A stretch of DNA of 64,000 nt from Thereva unica (GCA_949987705.1 OX465285.1:91149975-91213974), one strand, 5' to 3'; shown: positions 1-12,153, counted from the first letter of the stretch. Made by a program: numbers and translations. Notes: generated from the letters alone by a model not told the origin.

Positions 1-784
1 CGTGGGCTTTTTTTTTATTTTAAGAAATTATAAGTTATTACGTATAGTTTTAATCAAGGATTAAAGGAACGCAAGAAATGAACGTACTGGGGATTTCTCA
101 ATGGATCTTTAAGCTCACTAACCTGATGGCCATGGGCTGGAGTTCAAGGAAACATATCCGGACGCTCCACAACAAACTCAGGAGTTATGCAAGGATACTA
201 TTGGCAAATTTTTACAACACAGATATTTAGATAACATAGATATAATAGGATCAAGGTTCTTAGGGGTTAAACAGTATTTTTTAATATAGAAAAGAGCGCA
301 GGTTTGTTCCTATTTATATTTTAGAAATTTCCTTTTAAATGTTGGCCGCAACTGCGTCGTCACCGTCTATTCAAGCAGCAAATATAGTTTGTTATCGGTT
401 ACGATCTGGCCGGCCTCATTTTTGAAGGAAAGTAAACCAATGATTCAACCAGCTCATAAACCCCACCAAACCGATGTTTTTTCTGCATACAATGGCAACT
501 CCTGAACCTCTTGGGTAACTCTTCAGCATAAATACTGCAATTTTGCTTTAGCTATTAATCCAAAAATCGATGAACAAAACTGATCGACAACAGCGGATCT
601 TCTTGTTCTTTTGAGTAATTTGTATACAGTATGCCGGGCTAAGTCTTTCCATGACAAAATTTCAAACAATACTGAAAAAAATACTATCACAGTGTGACAC
701 AACTCATGCGCAATCTGTCATAAAACCCCTACTGAAAAAATTACCTCTAAATGGATCAACCGCTACTTAGCCTATAGTCAAATC

Positions 785-1310
785 TAGTCAAGACAGAAAG
801 CCGGATTCCCTATCGTTAAGGTTGTATCCAGGACGGCAGTTATCGTTGTCATCGCAAGATACCCACTGTACATTGGGTAAATTAAAATCTCCTAAAAGTA
901 GGAGTTTGTCTTTAGAGTCCATCATATCCTGGATATCCAGATTAGTACCAAGGTTAAGATTGAGGTTTTGACCTCAATCATTAAGAAAGCTGAACATCTG
1001 GAGGGACTTAACAGCAAATAACAAAACGGTTATTGTGGACAAGGGAGATTTTAAGAGGAAGGATCTCAATATCGAAAGAGTTGGAAAAACTAGCAACAAT
1101 AGAGAAGGTTACTATAGGCAAGTAAAGTAGTACACCACCTCCGCAAGCCAGTCTATTAATATCCCTCCGAAAAACTTGGAAGGAGGAATTAAAAAGTTCG
1201 GCGTTAAGGATCCCACTGTGTAACCAAGTTTCAGTGAAAGCGATTATATCGAAATCACTGGTCGAAATTGGCAGGAACACTTCATGGGTTTTGAATGTGT
1301 GATACCGCTC
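785..1310 (-). pseudogene. non-LTR retrotransposon AP-endonuclease fragment (jockey/CR1-like)
   Basis: Minus-strand translation shows STSDFDIIAFTETWLHSG, then GGGVLLYLPI, and after a frame break KLLLLGDFNLPNVQW. The TETWL and LGDFNLPN blocks are the catalytic core motifs of the apurinic-like endonuclease of jockey-superfamily elements. A linker with partly recognisable residues (about 400-780, around SFKNEAGQIVTDNK) may continue the same copy. It is broken by frameshifts and stops and abuts an oppositely oriented element tail at about 1,330. Confidence 0.7.
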
Positions 1311-1339
1311 ACGTTTGATAATGGAGGGAAAGCGTCTTA

Positions 1340-1604
1340 AGTTTTTTTAAACCTGTAGAGTTTCGAGAGTATAACTTGACTGTGGAATAATCTCTCGCAG
1401 TCGGTATTTCCGAGCTCCTACAACATCCAAGAGTTCAAACGCAGGGTTCATCACCACCTTCTTCAATACCCCCGTACCCTTATAACCCCCCTCCACCGTA
1501 GTAAGCTTACTGCCACACATTGCAGCATGACGTGACAAATGACATGACGGACTGGTAGTACAAATGGTGACTCCTGAGCTTAGCACTGCCACATAAAAAA
1601 AATA
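1340..1604 (+). mobile_element. 3' tail of a non-LTR retrotransposon (copy 1 of 4)
   Basis: This plus-strand tail holds LTVE-type WNNL/FP residues and ends with the block CTTACT...ACATTGCA...GACATGACG...ACTGGTAGTA...CCTGAGCTTAG...CCACATAAAAAAAA. The same ordered block recurs at 7,825-8,085, 25,745-25,912 and 58,505-58,712. The coding part ('TVEWNNLPQPVFP...YN' type) is the usual C-terminal end of a jockey/CR1-like ORF2, followed by a short 3' UTR and A-run. All four copies are 5'-truncated, as expected from target-primed reverse transcription. Confidence 0.7.
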
Positions 1605-3060
1605 TGGACTGAAACCAAAGTGCTATGGTTCTTGCAGCTAGTGAACAACTACTACACAGAAAAATAATCTTCTTTTCTGTAGAACACAGTAAACTTATAA
1701 TGCTGATTTATGACTTTTTATGGACTCTTGTTTTAGGACGTTAGAGGAGCTGGATCTACACCCTATTGGGCATGCGAGGTTGTGACACCAGGAACTTGAT
1801 CAGGAGTACTTCCACCATTATGAAGAATGGGTTTCGAGTGATAGAACCATGGTGTACGGAACAAACTCTCACTATAGTGTCGAAGTTGCAGCCGGTGACA
1901 ATGTTCGTATCGATATCACGGTGATATGTTGCTGTATACTTGAATAAGGATAGCATAAAACATCCTGCTGAAGAAAATATCAGGAATATGAAAGTAGTGT
2001 GCAGACAAATGTTATACATACTAGACATATACACCATGACGACTAAAGCGACACTGAAAACATTTAAAAGACACTTGGACAGGGCGCAAATTAGGTCATT
2101 TTGGGTTCTGCAGTCATAAATAAAAATGGTGCTGGATCTCAAAAAATTTAGACTTAGGCAGCCTTGGCACTTTGGATGGATGCTGTTTATCGAGAAAGCA
2201 ATATGAGCGATCACGCCAAAGCGGTCAAGGAACTTATGATGACAATGAATGGGGTTCTGCAATAAGCGTTGGTCAAGTCGTATCATTGAACCATTATAGG
2301 TAATGGATCGCTCCTCGAAGGGATCGATCGAGACCGGTACGCGACCGAACCGAGAAATTAGTCGTCAAGAAGCGCCAGAATCGATGGGATGTTGTAACCA
2401 CGTATAGCCAAAGTAAGCGGGATATTAGACTGTCGAATGAGCAACAAGAAGAGACATCATGAAAAGCTGGAATCCCTTAGATGACTTTTCGCACTAACAA
2501 TAGGAAATTATTTCAGGTAACTCAACTCAAAAGAATGAGAATTCTTGAAGATGACACCTGTCAACTGTTCACTGATCGGCACTCTGCTATGACAGGACTT
2601 CATTGGTTGGAGGACAAGAGGCGCACGATAACAAGAGGAATCGAAGCATGTAGTATGTAGGGTAAAATGTTCTGTATCTTACTAGATGAATCTATGCAGT
2701 TTTTCTCTTTACAGCCGAACTTCGAGGATCTTTATGTATTATCTTTTGGCCTTTGAGTCTGATGAGATTCACTTTGCCTAAAACAATCACATATCGTTTT
2801 TTTCACTTATTCCCACTCTTTAGTTCTTTATTCGTGTAACTACGAGAAAGAAGTTTTTGTATGTTTTGTATGCCTTAGAGGTTATAACCTATTCTGTCCT
2901 AAGTGGCTAAAACTCTGGTATAAGAGAGCATGTCCAATTTTTCTGATTTTTTTGATCCATATTCGATTGTTCTGCTTTGTCGTTGGGTTGGTAATCTGTA
3001 TCATTTGTTAATTGCTTAGTCGTTGGGAGTTTCTACGGTTATATTTTTGAAAAAGAATCG
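1605..3060. other. non-genic stretch, nothing recognised
   Basis: No conserved protein is seen on either strand. A 176-codon open frame on the minus strand (1756-2286) has no recognisable motif and an odd, hydrophobic composition. It is best taken as chance or as the antisense of an unrecognised repeat. Confidence 0.4.
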
Positions 3061-4760
3061 TCGTTCATATCAAGATTTTTCTTCGCAAACAAAACCACCT
3101 CTCTAAATGTCTTCGTCACTAAACCAAACCCTCATAGCATAAATCCCAATCAAAAGCCCACAATAATTTTTAACAATTACAAAACAAACTTCAAATACAA
3201 CTTTTACTTTAAAAACTAATATTTTAAAATATGTTTCATTTACTTGTATTTTTTGTTCGCATAAGAATAACATCGCATTTTTATAGTAAGGTATTTTTAC
3301 TTTTTTACTTGATTTATAATAATATAGAATATGAAGACAAAAATTCATTCACAAATTTTTTTTTGGTTTTTTTGATAAGACATAATTGATCTCATTTTCA
3401 CTTTTCTTATCATAGTTTAATTAATTTCTTTTGCAACAAAATTTCTTTTTATTTATATTTATTTATTTTTTATGTTTGTTTTGTTTTTTTAATTTTTCAT
3501 TTTTATATAGAAGCCTAATAAAATTTTATTCATTTTAAAAATTTAAAAAAAGTTCTATAAAATATTTATTCTTTTGGTCTAAATTTTCCTACATGTTTTT
3601 TTTTTAGTTTTTATATTTATATTTTATTTTATTTTACAATTTTAAAAAAAAATTAAAAAATCTCGTTTAATAATATATTTTATAGAAAAAAGTAAAAATA
3701 TAAAAATTTATTTATTATTTAAAGATAATAACAAGGAAATATTTGTTTTGTTTTTTTGTTTTTTGTTAGTTTTTATATTTAATTAAATTTTTTGTTGTTA
3801 TATTTATATTTAAAAAGATTTTCTTTTTTTTTTTCAAAAAAAAATTGAATATAAGCAAAAATTTCTTATTAAGGCAAAAATTAGAGATGAATTTGCTTAG
3901 ATTTTTTTGAGTTTTGTTTTTGTTTTTTTTTTGTTTTCACTAATATTAATATGGACTACTGATGATTATATACAATCATACTATATATAAATATTTTTTG
4001 TTGTTTTTTGTTGTTATTTAGTAACTTTTTTGCACATTTGTAATTATTATTATTTTTTTGTTGTTTACTTTATTTATTTATCTTTGCTATGTGATAACAG
4101 TCTTAAATAATATGACATGAAATGTTTTGTGTTTTTCATTTTTTCTGTATTTTTGTTATTTTGGTTTTTTGATTTTAAAACATTCGATGATTCTTCCTTT
4201 TTATTTTATTGATTATATCATGGCAATACATAAAAAGCTGCTTTTTTTATTTATTTAATTTTTTAATAAATAATTATTTTTAATCATCCTTTATACTATG
4301 ATAATAAATTTTTTTTAAAATAAGAGAACTGTGCGTAAATTAATTAATTAAATCTTTTCCTTTTCATTTTTTTTTTAATTTTCAGTTCAAAACTTTTCTT
4401 GTCATTCATCATCATCAACTTCCAGGACAAAATTTCTTTATCAATTTTGAAAAATATCTACTCTAGTTTATAAGAAAATTTTTTAGTGGGAAGACTACTG
4501 CTAATTTAAGTGAATAATTAAATTTTATTGTATGATTTTCATTTTGTAATTTTATTTTTAAAAAAATATTTTTTTTATATGGAGTAATCAATGTAAGCTT
4601 CTTAGTAGCAGAGACTCTAATTTTATTTTTATTTATATTTTTTTATAAAAATATTGCCAAAACTCAAAATTTTATTGATTTATTATTTAGTATTAGTTTT
4701 TCATTGATATTGTTAGAAAAGTATGTAAGTCTATTGGAAATTAAGATATCACCAATGCTT
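3061..4760. other. AT-rich low-complexity tract
   Basis: About 1.7 kb of T- and A-runs (TTTTT, TTGTTT, TATTTAT) with very little G or C and no coding signal. Similar tracts lie at about 7.0-7.7, 12.5-14.0 and 15.95-17.86 kb. They may be intergenic spacer or 3' UTR-like sequence. Confidence 0.6.
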
Positions 4761-5090
4761 TGTAAGGAAAGTACCGCCCTTGCGCTAAAGACTCAATTTT
4801 TTTCTAAACTCAAACTTTTTTCCGGTTTCCAAACAAAATACAACGAGGGAGGTCTGAAAAGGTTCTGATCCCAACAACGTGAAGATGGCAGCACTCGCCA
4901 ATAAAAGCTGTGCATTTTTTGACAGTTACTCACCAAAGTTTCAGCCATTTTGGACGCGCAGTTGTTATTTGACAGTGAGTCTATGTGAATTTTTTTTTTC
5001 GTATTCTTATATTCGTATTAAAATTTAGAAGAAATCTATATTAATAAAACAAAGTTTCTGTATGAATGTGTGCTCTTTTGCGCGATTTTC

Positions 5091-5138
5091 GAAATTCAAA
5101 ATGGCCGCCGAAATACGACAGAAATTCAAAATGGCCAC
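5091..5138 (+). repeat. 30-bp tandem repeat around GAAATTCAAAATGGCC
   Basis: The 18-bp core GAAATTCAAAATGGCCGC/AC occurs at 5091 and again at 5121, a 30-bp period. Related pieces (ATATGGCCGACAA, CAATATGGCGGACG) follow at about 5,210 and 5,295. The block at 4,850-5,330 has the look of a short interspersed or degenerate satellite repeat, with no protein-coding support. Confidence 0.5.
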
Positions 5139-5519
5139 CCAAACATGAATCTCGGTATCTGAAGTTTTTCAAGGCAGCAAATAACGAATTCAAAGTGTCC
5201 GCAACAATATGGCCGACAATCACAGTCGGTGTCTGGGAGTTTTTTAGGTTACGACTTTATGATCAAAACTTATATATTCAAAATTGTGGGGCCAATATGG
5301 CGGACGAATTGTGCCAGTTGTGTTCCAGAACACACTTTATTTACCCAATTTTTTTATGTAAGGCTGAGGCTCTCTAAGCCAGAGGTCTCCAAAGTGGGGT
5401 ACACATACCCTGAAGGTTACTCAGAAAATACTAGATGGTACGCCAAATTTCCCTTCAACGTACTTTATGTCCTCTCTTTTTCTGAGATATTCAATACTGT
5501 TGCCAAAGAAAAAAAAATA

Positions 5520-5870
5520 GTAGCTACTGTGGATCACAATTCAACCTGGGAAAACAAGAATCTGTAAGAATCAAGGTATGGGAACAAAACATTCACTCAC
5601 AGCCCGCTTGTGGTAGCTGGGAGTAATCATCGACCAGAGGCCTAATTTTGGAGGGCATGTTGGAAAAAGCTTTCGCTATTTATGCATCTTTTGTCAGAAT
5701 GCTGCCCAACGTGATGGCTCAAACCGATCGGTCGCGTCCTGATGGCGAGTTAGCTCAGTCTAGCTTTTCATAGTGCTGGCGTGGGTAGCAGCGTTAAACA
5801 AAACTGGAGGCAGAAAACGTGACATACATTCAAATTCGATCTCAGATATAGTTTCATGAACAGAACGCAT
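5520..5870 (+). pseudogene. R1-like non-LTR reverse-transcriptase fragment
   Basis: After GTGGATCACAATTC the plus strand reads LGVIIDQRPNFGGHVGK, the conserved 'KYLGVMIDxRLxFxxH' thumb-side block of R1-clade elements. It is followed by remnants that fit the 'LLYAAPIW' region. A homologous and better copy lies at 45,470-45,660 (LGVVIDQRPNFTTHLEG). There is an in-frame stop just before LGV and frameshifts after it. Confidence 0.6.
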
Positions 5871-6068
5871 GCAACGCAATCAACATAGCCTCAAGTCATC
5901 AGACACAAGCACACACACACACTACAAACATATGCACTCATCGTTTAGATTTTTTTGATATCTGTGAAAAACAAGACAAAACGCGAGCAGGCAATCCCCT
6001 GTAAGCGAAAACTTACCGCAAATTGCGCATTGGCTGCCCGCACTGCACGCATCCATGAATCTGGACCT

Positions 6069-6402
6069 GGGGTCGTATTAGGTTTCTCGAGTCGATGGAT
6101 CGACTCGACAAAAAAAGCTTCTAGATTTTCTTTAAGTTTCATATTTGGTTTCACGACCAAATCGACAGCTAAGCGCAGCCATACAAAACCATCAAATTGG
6201 GTGGTATTACTTCAAAGCAGCAAACCACGTATATTTAATTAAAATAGAAATTGTTAAAAGTTTATTGCATGCTTAAATTGAGCTTTTTAATAATCGTCAA
6301 ACGTCTTTATCGACACATAAAGAGACGATATCGGGTCGCCAAATGCCAATTTTTATTTATCGGCAGACCACAATGTCGACTCGAGAAACCAAATACGGCC
6401 CC
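6069..6402. mobile_element. TIR element, 334 bp (MITE)
   Basis: The left end GGGGTCGTATTAGGTTTCTC continues GAGTCGA; the right end is TCGACTCGAGAAACC followed by AAATACGGCCCC, so the outer 27 bp are inverted repeats with a few mismatches. No transposase is present. A target-site duplication is not clear. This is a non-autonomous DNA transposon of unknown superfamily. Confidence 0.65.
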
Positions 6403-7824
6403 AGTACTCCCGAAGATGAAACGAAACGAAAACGAAACCATTTTGTCAAAATACTACCTGAGAAGGCGATATCGTAAAACTTTTAAACTTGAAGAAATTT
6501 CGTCAATTTTTTTAGAATTTTTTTTCGGACCTACACATGCCGATAGAGATATACGCATCTATGTTTAGAAAGAACGACCAAAATGGTAAATTTTTGACAT
6601 AATGGCTGATAACTTACGTAGCGGCGGTTGCTAGTGGTAGAAAATGTCCATTTCGTATTGTATTCGATGTAACTAACATGTTGCAAAAAAAATTTTGACA
6701 CTCCAAGCAATTCCTTATGTTTTGCTTATCTGACTCCACTAAATGGGTTACGAGGCAGTTTGGGGAAGTGAGTTACGATCTAACGCAGTTCAGTTAACAA
6801 AAATGTCAACTATACCTCTATCTCCAAAAAATATTTAGATGAAATTGACATTTTTGTTTAGAAAAGCCCATAAATAAGTATCTATTCATGGAAATAGGTT
6901 ATAGGGTTACAAAAATACAGGGTGATATGTAAAACTCTAGCAAAACAATTTCAAAACGCCCAAGGGGCTTAACCGTTATGATCCGCCTTTCTTCATCGAA
7001 ATCATAACATAACAATCGACTTTTTAATTTCTTCATCTAATAAAATCAATGAAAAACATACTAAATAAATTTACGCATTCAAAAATTAAAAAAATAAATC
7101 CTCTCTAAAAATAAATAAAGAATATACTTTTCATAAGAACGTTTCTATTAAGCGCATTATTAATTCCATCTATATAATATTATACCTTCATACATTATTC
7201 AATATATGTAAACTGGCTTCCTGTACATCCCCAATAAATACAATTTTTATTATTATTCATTATTTTATATATTTTGTTTGGCCGCTCATATTACAATTTT
7301 CATTTACACTCCTAATAACACATCCTAAACTCTCTTAACAACTACTATTGTAGTTTTTACTCGTATTCTGTCTTCGTTCTTTTTTCTTCATTCAAAAAAA
7401 TAAAAACACATTTTCTAAAATTAACCAAATAGCACCGTTATTATTTTAGAAGCAGAATAAAAAATTCGGTATATTCTTAAATATATTGTTTATAAAATTA
7501 TTTATTTATTTTTTTCTATTTTATTACTAATTTTTTTTAGTTTGCTCCCTTTCTTTTCCATTATTTCAGCACTGTCTTAAATAAGAAAAATAATACATAC
7601 GAATTTTAAATGAAAATTTGTTACATATGTTTTATATTTTGTTGGTACATCTGAAAAACAATTGAATAAAGATTCTATTAGGAAACTTAGTTAACGATGG
7701 CTAAGGATCCAAATTCAGGACCTCCTGCCTGCACGGCAATATTTTTCCCGCAACACACGACTTGCCCGTTCGGCTCACCTCCATACCCTACGGCCCCCGC
7801 GTTCGCGCTCAATACGGTTCAGAA
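6403..7824. other. AT-rich intergenic stretch
   Basis: No coding signal is seen. 6,950-7,690 is A/T-rich with short runs, and 7,690-7,820 is a short GC-richer junction leading into a retrotransposon tail. Confidence 0.4.
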
Positions 7825-8085
7825 GTTCGATTATGAATAGAACAACTCGACTGTGGAATAATCTCCCGCAGCCAGTATTTCCGAACTGGTACAACACCTT
7901 AGAGGGCAAACGTGAGGTTCATCGTCATTTTCTTCTACACCCTCCAGACCCCCTCTAACCTTTCGTATTCTCCTCCATTCTTCAAACCAAGCTTACTACT
8001 AGACATTGCACCCTGAACTGAACGACATGACGAACTGGTAGTATAGACTATAGAGGGTTACTCCTAAGCTTGAAGCACTCCAACG
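7825..8085 (+). mobile_element. 3' tail of a non-LTR retrotransposon (copy 2 of 4)
   Basis: Coding remnant RLWNNLPQPVFPNWYNT is followed by a frame with HRHFLLHPPDPL, then the shared 3' block (CTTACTACTAGACATTGCAC ... CCTAAGCTTGAAGCACTCC). The same tail is present at 1,340, 25,745 and 58,505. The A-run seen in copy 1 is missing because a LOA-like fragment begins immediately after. Confidence 0.7.
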
Positions 8086-8091
8086 TCTGAA

Positions 8092-8640
8092 TGTTGATGA
8101 GTGCTCCGGGTCCTTTATTGATCAGCTGCTGAGGTGCAGGGTCATAAAGTTTAGCGTGCGGCTTTCGGAAGAAGTCAGACGGGTTAGAAGAGGCACACCA
8201 CAGGGTGGGATCTTATCGCCGCTCCTTTGGAATATAACAGTCAACGAAGTGCTGATAACTCTAAGGGAGTCTGGGTGCACCACGGTGGCCTATGCTGGTG
8301 ATGACCGACAAGTACATCTAAACAATAAGAGATATAATGCAACAAGCATTGGATACTCTTGCTCATTGGGCTACTACAAAGGGTCTAGGCGTTAACGCAG
8401 CCAAGACTGAAGTAGTGCTCTTTACAAAGAAACATAGACTTCCTAATTTTCCTTCTATAAGACTCTGGAATGAAACACTGCTCTAAAGGAGGATGCGAAA
8501 TTTCTAGGTCTCGTACTCGATAGGAAACTAACGTGGAATCTTTTAGAAAGAGCCAATAAGGCCCAAACAGCTCTCTTCTTATGCCAGAGAACGATCGGAT
8601 AATCGAACGATTGGGGCCTTAAACCCCGCATCGTCCACTG
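8092..8640 (+). pseudogene. LOA-like non-LTR reverse-transcriptase fragment
   Basis: The plus strand reads FIDQLLRCRVIKFSVRLSE, then RGTPQGGILSPLLWNITVNE, then VAYAGDD where YADD is expected. After a frame change it continues LAHWATTKGLGVNAAKTEVV, LFTKKHRLPNF and EDAKFLGLVLDRKLTWN, ending WGLKPRIVHW. This order (GTPQGG, YADD, KTE, FLGVxLDRKLTW, WGL) is that of the RT C-terminal half in LOA/I-type elements. The altered YAGDD and frameshifts make it inactive. It is cut at its 3' end exactly where the fold-back element at 8,647 begins. A second copy lies on the other strand at 41,316-41,571. Confidence 0.8.
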
Positions 8641-8646
8641 GAGCCA

Positions 8647-9536
8647 AATTTTATAAATTACATAAATTCACTTAAATAAACCTCAAATAAGTCAAATTAA
8701 CTACTTAAATTAAAGAAATACCAAAAAAATTAAAATTTTCCACTCCTCAAATTTCAAAAAAATGTACAAGAATCATACCGATAAAAACTCTGTTTTTATT
8801 CCGTTTTTGCGTTATCATCAATAATCGTTATTAAGCTAATTATTATTAAATATATATTATTTACATTTCTAATTACTTAAAAACAGAATTTCACAATTTT
8901 TTATTGTTAAATTTAATCAAAATCAATTAAATAAACTTGTGAAATTATTAAACGTGGAAAATTGCATATTTTTAAGAGTTTACTGTCTTATCATGGCTTA
9001 AAATTCACGTTTTTCAGTAATCGCAGGGATCCTCTATCTAATGGATAAATTTACAATGTCAAGTTTTGCATATTTGTATGAGAAAATTTCGACACTTCGC
9101 ATTGTAATTTCTGACATATCATACAGGATCCGTGCGGTTACCAAAAAACTCTCGCCATTTCTATAAGAAGTAGAGACTCCTACAACTATGCAATTTTTTA
9201 CTGTGCTATATATTAGTGCTGATAATTTCAAAAGTTTATTTAATTGATTTTAATTGAATTAAACAATAAAAAATAGTGAAATTATGTTTTTAAGTAATTA
9301 AAAATATAATAGAATATGTAAATAATACATATTTAATAATAATAGGCTTAATAACGATTATTGATGATAACGCAAAAACGACCTAAAAACTGAGGTTTTA
9401 TCAGTGCGATTCTTATGCATTTTTTGAAATTTTAGGAATTGAAAATTTTCATTTTTTTTTGGAATTTCTTTAATTTAAGTTGTTAATTTGACTTATTTAA
9501 GGTTTATTTAAGTGAATTTATGTAATTTATAAAATT
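8647..9536. mobile_element. 890-bp fold-back element with about 300-bp inverted arms
   Basis: The left arm (8647-8948) begins AATTTTATAAATTACATAAA. It is repeated as reverse complement in the right arm (9222-9536), which ends TTTATGTAATTTATAAAATT. Both arms also share the GCGTTATCATCAATAATCGT / ACGATTATTGATGATAACGC segment. The 273-bp centre is unique and holds only a 65-codon open frame with no recognisable motif. Arms diverge by substitutions and small indels, so the insertion is not recent. It may have inserted into the LOA-like fragment ending at 8,640, although the rest of that fragment is not evident on the far side. Confidence 0.8.
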
Positions 9537-10084
9537 CGGCAGTATTATTTTGTTTAGAGAATAGGTTTTTATTATATAAAATAGAATTTAAACAGCCAAA
9601 CAGGATTTCAAAATTTATTTCCACCAAAAATACCTTAATATAATGATAATGAATTTTAGGGTGTGATTCCTAGCTGTAAAGGGACCTCCCAGGGTGTCTG
9701 TGAATTCAGTCCCACCCCGGCTTGACCAGTATTTCCCGAGATTATGGGCATTTTGCAGCCCTCCTTGGGGAAATCACAAAAGAGGGAATGACTCCCCAAT
9801 CCCTCGGTATTGTTTGGCAAACTCAACTGGTCTGAATTCATGAGTGCGAGCCCTTCCCAACGAGACTTCATTCAAGAAAATCGGAGCACCGTAACAAAAG
9901 TGCGTAAAACGGCCAAAAAAATGCCAAGGCAGCGAGAGCTCTTTCAAACGAGGCATTATCCATCAAAATCAGCAAAAGAGCTCCAAAAGTTGAAAGCAAG
10001 AAAACGCTGGGAAATCCGGATAAACTGAACATTTCTAAATTCAGGAGGGCGAGCCCTTTCCAACAAGGCTACACTCATCAAAAT
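9537..10084. repeat. stretch with a repeated unit about 210 bp apart
   Basis: GCGAGCCCTTCCCAACGAG...AAAATCGGAGCAC at about 9,846-9,888 recurs as GCGAGCCCTTTCCAACAAG...AAAATCGGAGCAC at about 10,050-10,092. Nothing coding is recognised. 9,537-9,660 is plain AT-rich DNA. Confidence 0.45.
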
Positions 10085-10540
10085 CGGAGCACATACCATA
10101 CCAAGGTGTCGCCTCCTGATGGCGAAGTCGTGCTATAGGCAGCTACGTTGAAGAGCAGAAAATCGAGGACCGCATATCGACTAAAGGCTCAAACAGAGAA
10201 CCAATCCCTTCCGTCCGCTCCGCACGTTTTTTCTCTGCCTTTTTTTACGTTCCGTCCGCTTGATTGTGGCTACCGATCCGTTCGTCTCATGGAAAGTTTA
10301 TGGAAATGTCAAATTTCCAACTTTTAAAAACGGACGGAACGGATTGGACCATGTCCAACGATGCGACGTGTGCAGGGATCATCTGCAGACACATACTGGG
10401 CGAGAAGAGGCATGCTTATCTATAACCAAGCATTATGTTGAAGGCGAGCCACATACAGTACGGTGGCAAATAATACACTGCGAGTTCGTAACGGAGTGGC
10501 AAGGGCAGTGTGAGGAAGTAAGTTCTGAATAACGCAGACC
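10085..10540 (+). pseudogene. R1-like non-LTR ORF2 C-terminal fragment
   Basis: Short blocks resemble the R1-like copy at 45.9-46.3 kb: an AATLKSRKSRTAYRLKAQ-type stretch at about 10,140, then YVEGEPHTVRWQIIHCE, VTEWQGQCEEVS and a stop at about 10,530. The 46-kb counterpart reads VRQQMASCKSVTKWQGK. It is heavily decayed; assignment rests on order and similarity to the better copy. Confidence 0.45.
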
Positions 10541-11429
10541 ATGTCTTCTTTTAAGGTGTGAGATTCAGCGAATCTAGGGAGAAACGAACGAATCTAGACC
10601 GAAGCACGACTATTACCGAAAAACTTCGTAGGGCACATAGTGAAGAGCGTGGATGGATGGAGGAAAGTGGAAACTAAGCTGAAGGCTATACACAGGAAGT
10701 TGATAAAGAAAGAAATCGAAGAAAGGGAAAACGGCTAAGAAACATCAGCTGCTAGAATAAGCTGATCCATTAACGCGACGAAGTTAGCTCGGCCTATGTT
10801 TACGAATAAGAATCAAGGGCGTGCGAATAAGAATCATGGGGTTCTACACTATACCATCTCCTATTACAGGATGGAAATTGTTACAGGTTTTATTGGAAAG
10901 TACGACAGTCCTTCGTTTTGAGAGTATTGAATTCGAAATGATTCTGTCGAGATCAATCGAGTATGAGTTATGCCCTTGTTGATCGATTTGACAATATCCG
11001 CAATGGTTCGAATAGTTCGAAAAAATTGCAAATTTTCATTTGAAAGCTCTCGGAAGGTCTTATGTTATCGACTGCTTGGTAGTCTTAGTAAAAACAATCG
11101 TGCTTCAGTAAAGTGGTTTCTTTAACAAAAACGAAAAGTATTCTTTCGAGCTACGCAAACCCTCAATTTTGGCTTGACACGTTCGAGATAAACAACTGGT
11201 CCCAGAATCTGGTACGTTCGAGTTGAATTCGAGGCGGACCGAAGGTAGGTTTGTAGATTATAGCCCTGGCCGACGGTTGAAGAAGGAAATTGCACCTTTT
11301 AAGGCATCCCAAGCATTGTGATAGCGATTTGGAATGTGTGATTACTCCAACGCAGATCTTCGGTTAATGTTATGACTAGGAAAGAAGGAGAGTTTTGTAG
11401 ATGGGAAAGTGGGAAAGGCGAAGGACCGT
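10541..11429. other. non-genic stretch, nothing recognised
   Basis: No coding or structural signal could be supported on either strand. Confidence 0.4.
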
Positions 11430-11493
11430 GGGGCTGGCCGGGAATCGAATCCAGGAAATCTCGGATAGCCTTACTCCCTAAGCTACCGAGGCC
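11430..11493 (-). ncRNA. tRNA-like sequence (tRNA pseudogene or SINE head)
   Basis: The minus strand reads GGCCTCGGTAGCTTAGGGAG, then TAAGGCTATCCGAGATTTCC, then TGGATTCGATTCCCGG. This has an A-box-like TAGCTTAGGGAGTAAGG and a B-box GATTCGATTCC at tRNA spacing, with a possible T stem. The acceptor stem does not pair (GGCCTCG against CCAGCCC), so it is not a functional tRNA. A SINE or tRNA pseudogene is more likely. Confidence 0.35.
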
Positions 11494-11903
11494 TGGGCTG
11501 AAACTCTACTGAAACGTCACTTCATCTTCAAATGAAACGACATGTCACGGCACACGACTCGACCTATATCTTGAAATGTAACTAACAGAGTAGGGTGCCT
11601 TACTTCATCAAAAACCTTGGAGATAACCAGAGCGTCCAAACTAGACTAACCACCTCGATGCTTACTTTTGTTGAGGTTTCGACACTCTAAAAGAACGCCG
11701 GCGGACCTTTTTCTGCCTAAAGTTATATTGCATAGCAATTTCGGCTAAAGAAGAACTCGAGGCTTGGATTTGCTGTCTGTTATGGACGTTATCAAGGGCC
11801 AGAAATTTTTTGCTGGCAGCGGTTCTATTTCACATTTTATTTTTCAATGTGTTATCAAGCGCAGATTTGACTTCTCTGATGGTGGATTTACAGAAATATC
11901 TTA

Positions 11904-12153
11904 GGGCCCTATTGTGGAACGAGTCGATCTGACGACTTTGAGTCGATGTTAAATTTTCATACTGAGAAAGTCGATTTTTATGAATAAAAACATAAATATG
12001 AGTCGATTACATTTTTGACGTCGACTTGACAATTGTGTAATCGACTCATATTAATTCTTTTATCGACTAATTTCGACAAAAATCGACTTTCGCAAAAAGA
12101 AATTTTAACATCGACCCAAAGTCGTCAAATTGACGATATCCACAATAGGCCCC
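11904..12153. mobile_element. TIR element, 250 bp, TTA target duplication
   Basis: The ends are GGGCCCTATTGTGG and CCACAATAGGCCCC, with subterminal inverted stretches (GACGACTTTGAGTCGATGTT against AACATCGACCCAAAGTCGTC) extending the arms to more than 50 bp. TTA flanks both ends (11901-11903 and 12154-12156). A 3-bp TWA duplication and GGG/GGC ends suggest a PIF/Harbinger-type MITE. There is no coding capacity. Confidence 0.75.

Noticed and set aside
1756..2286. 176-codon minus-strand open frame
   Set aside because: No recognisable motif, Cys/Phe/Ile-rich composition, no splice or start context; probably chance or antisense to a decayed repeat.
5391..5430. CAGAGGTCTCCAAAGTGGGG resembling an hAT terminal repeat
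   Set aside because: No matching inverted end or 8-bp duplication was found nearby.
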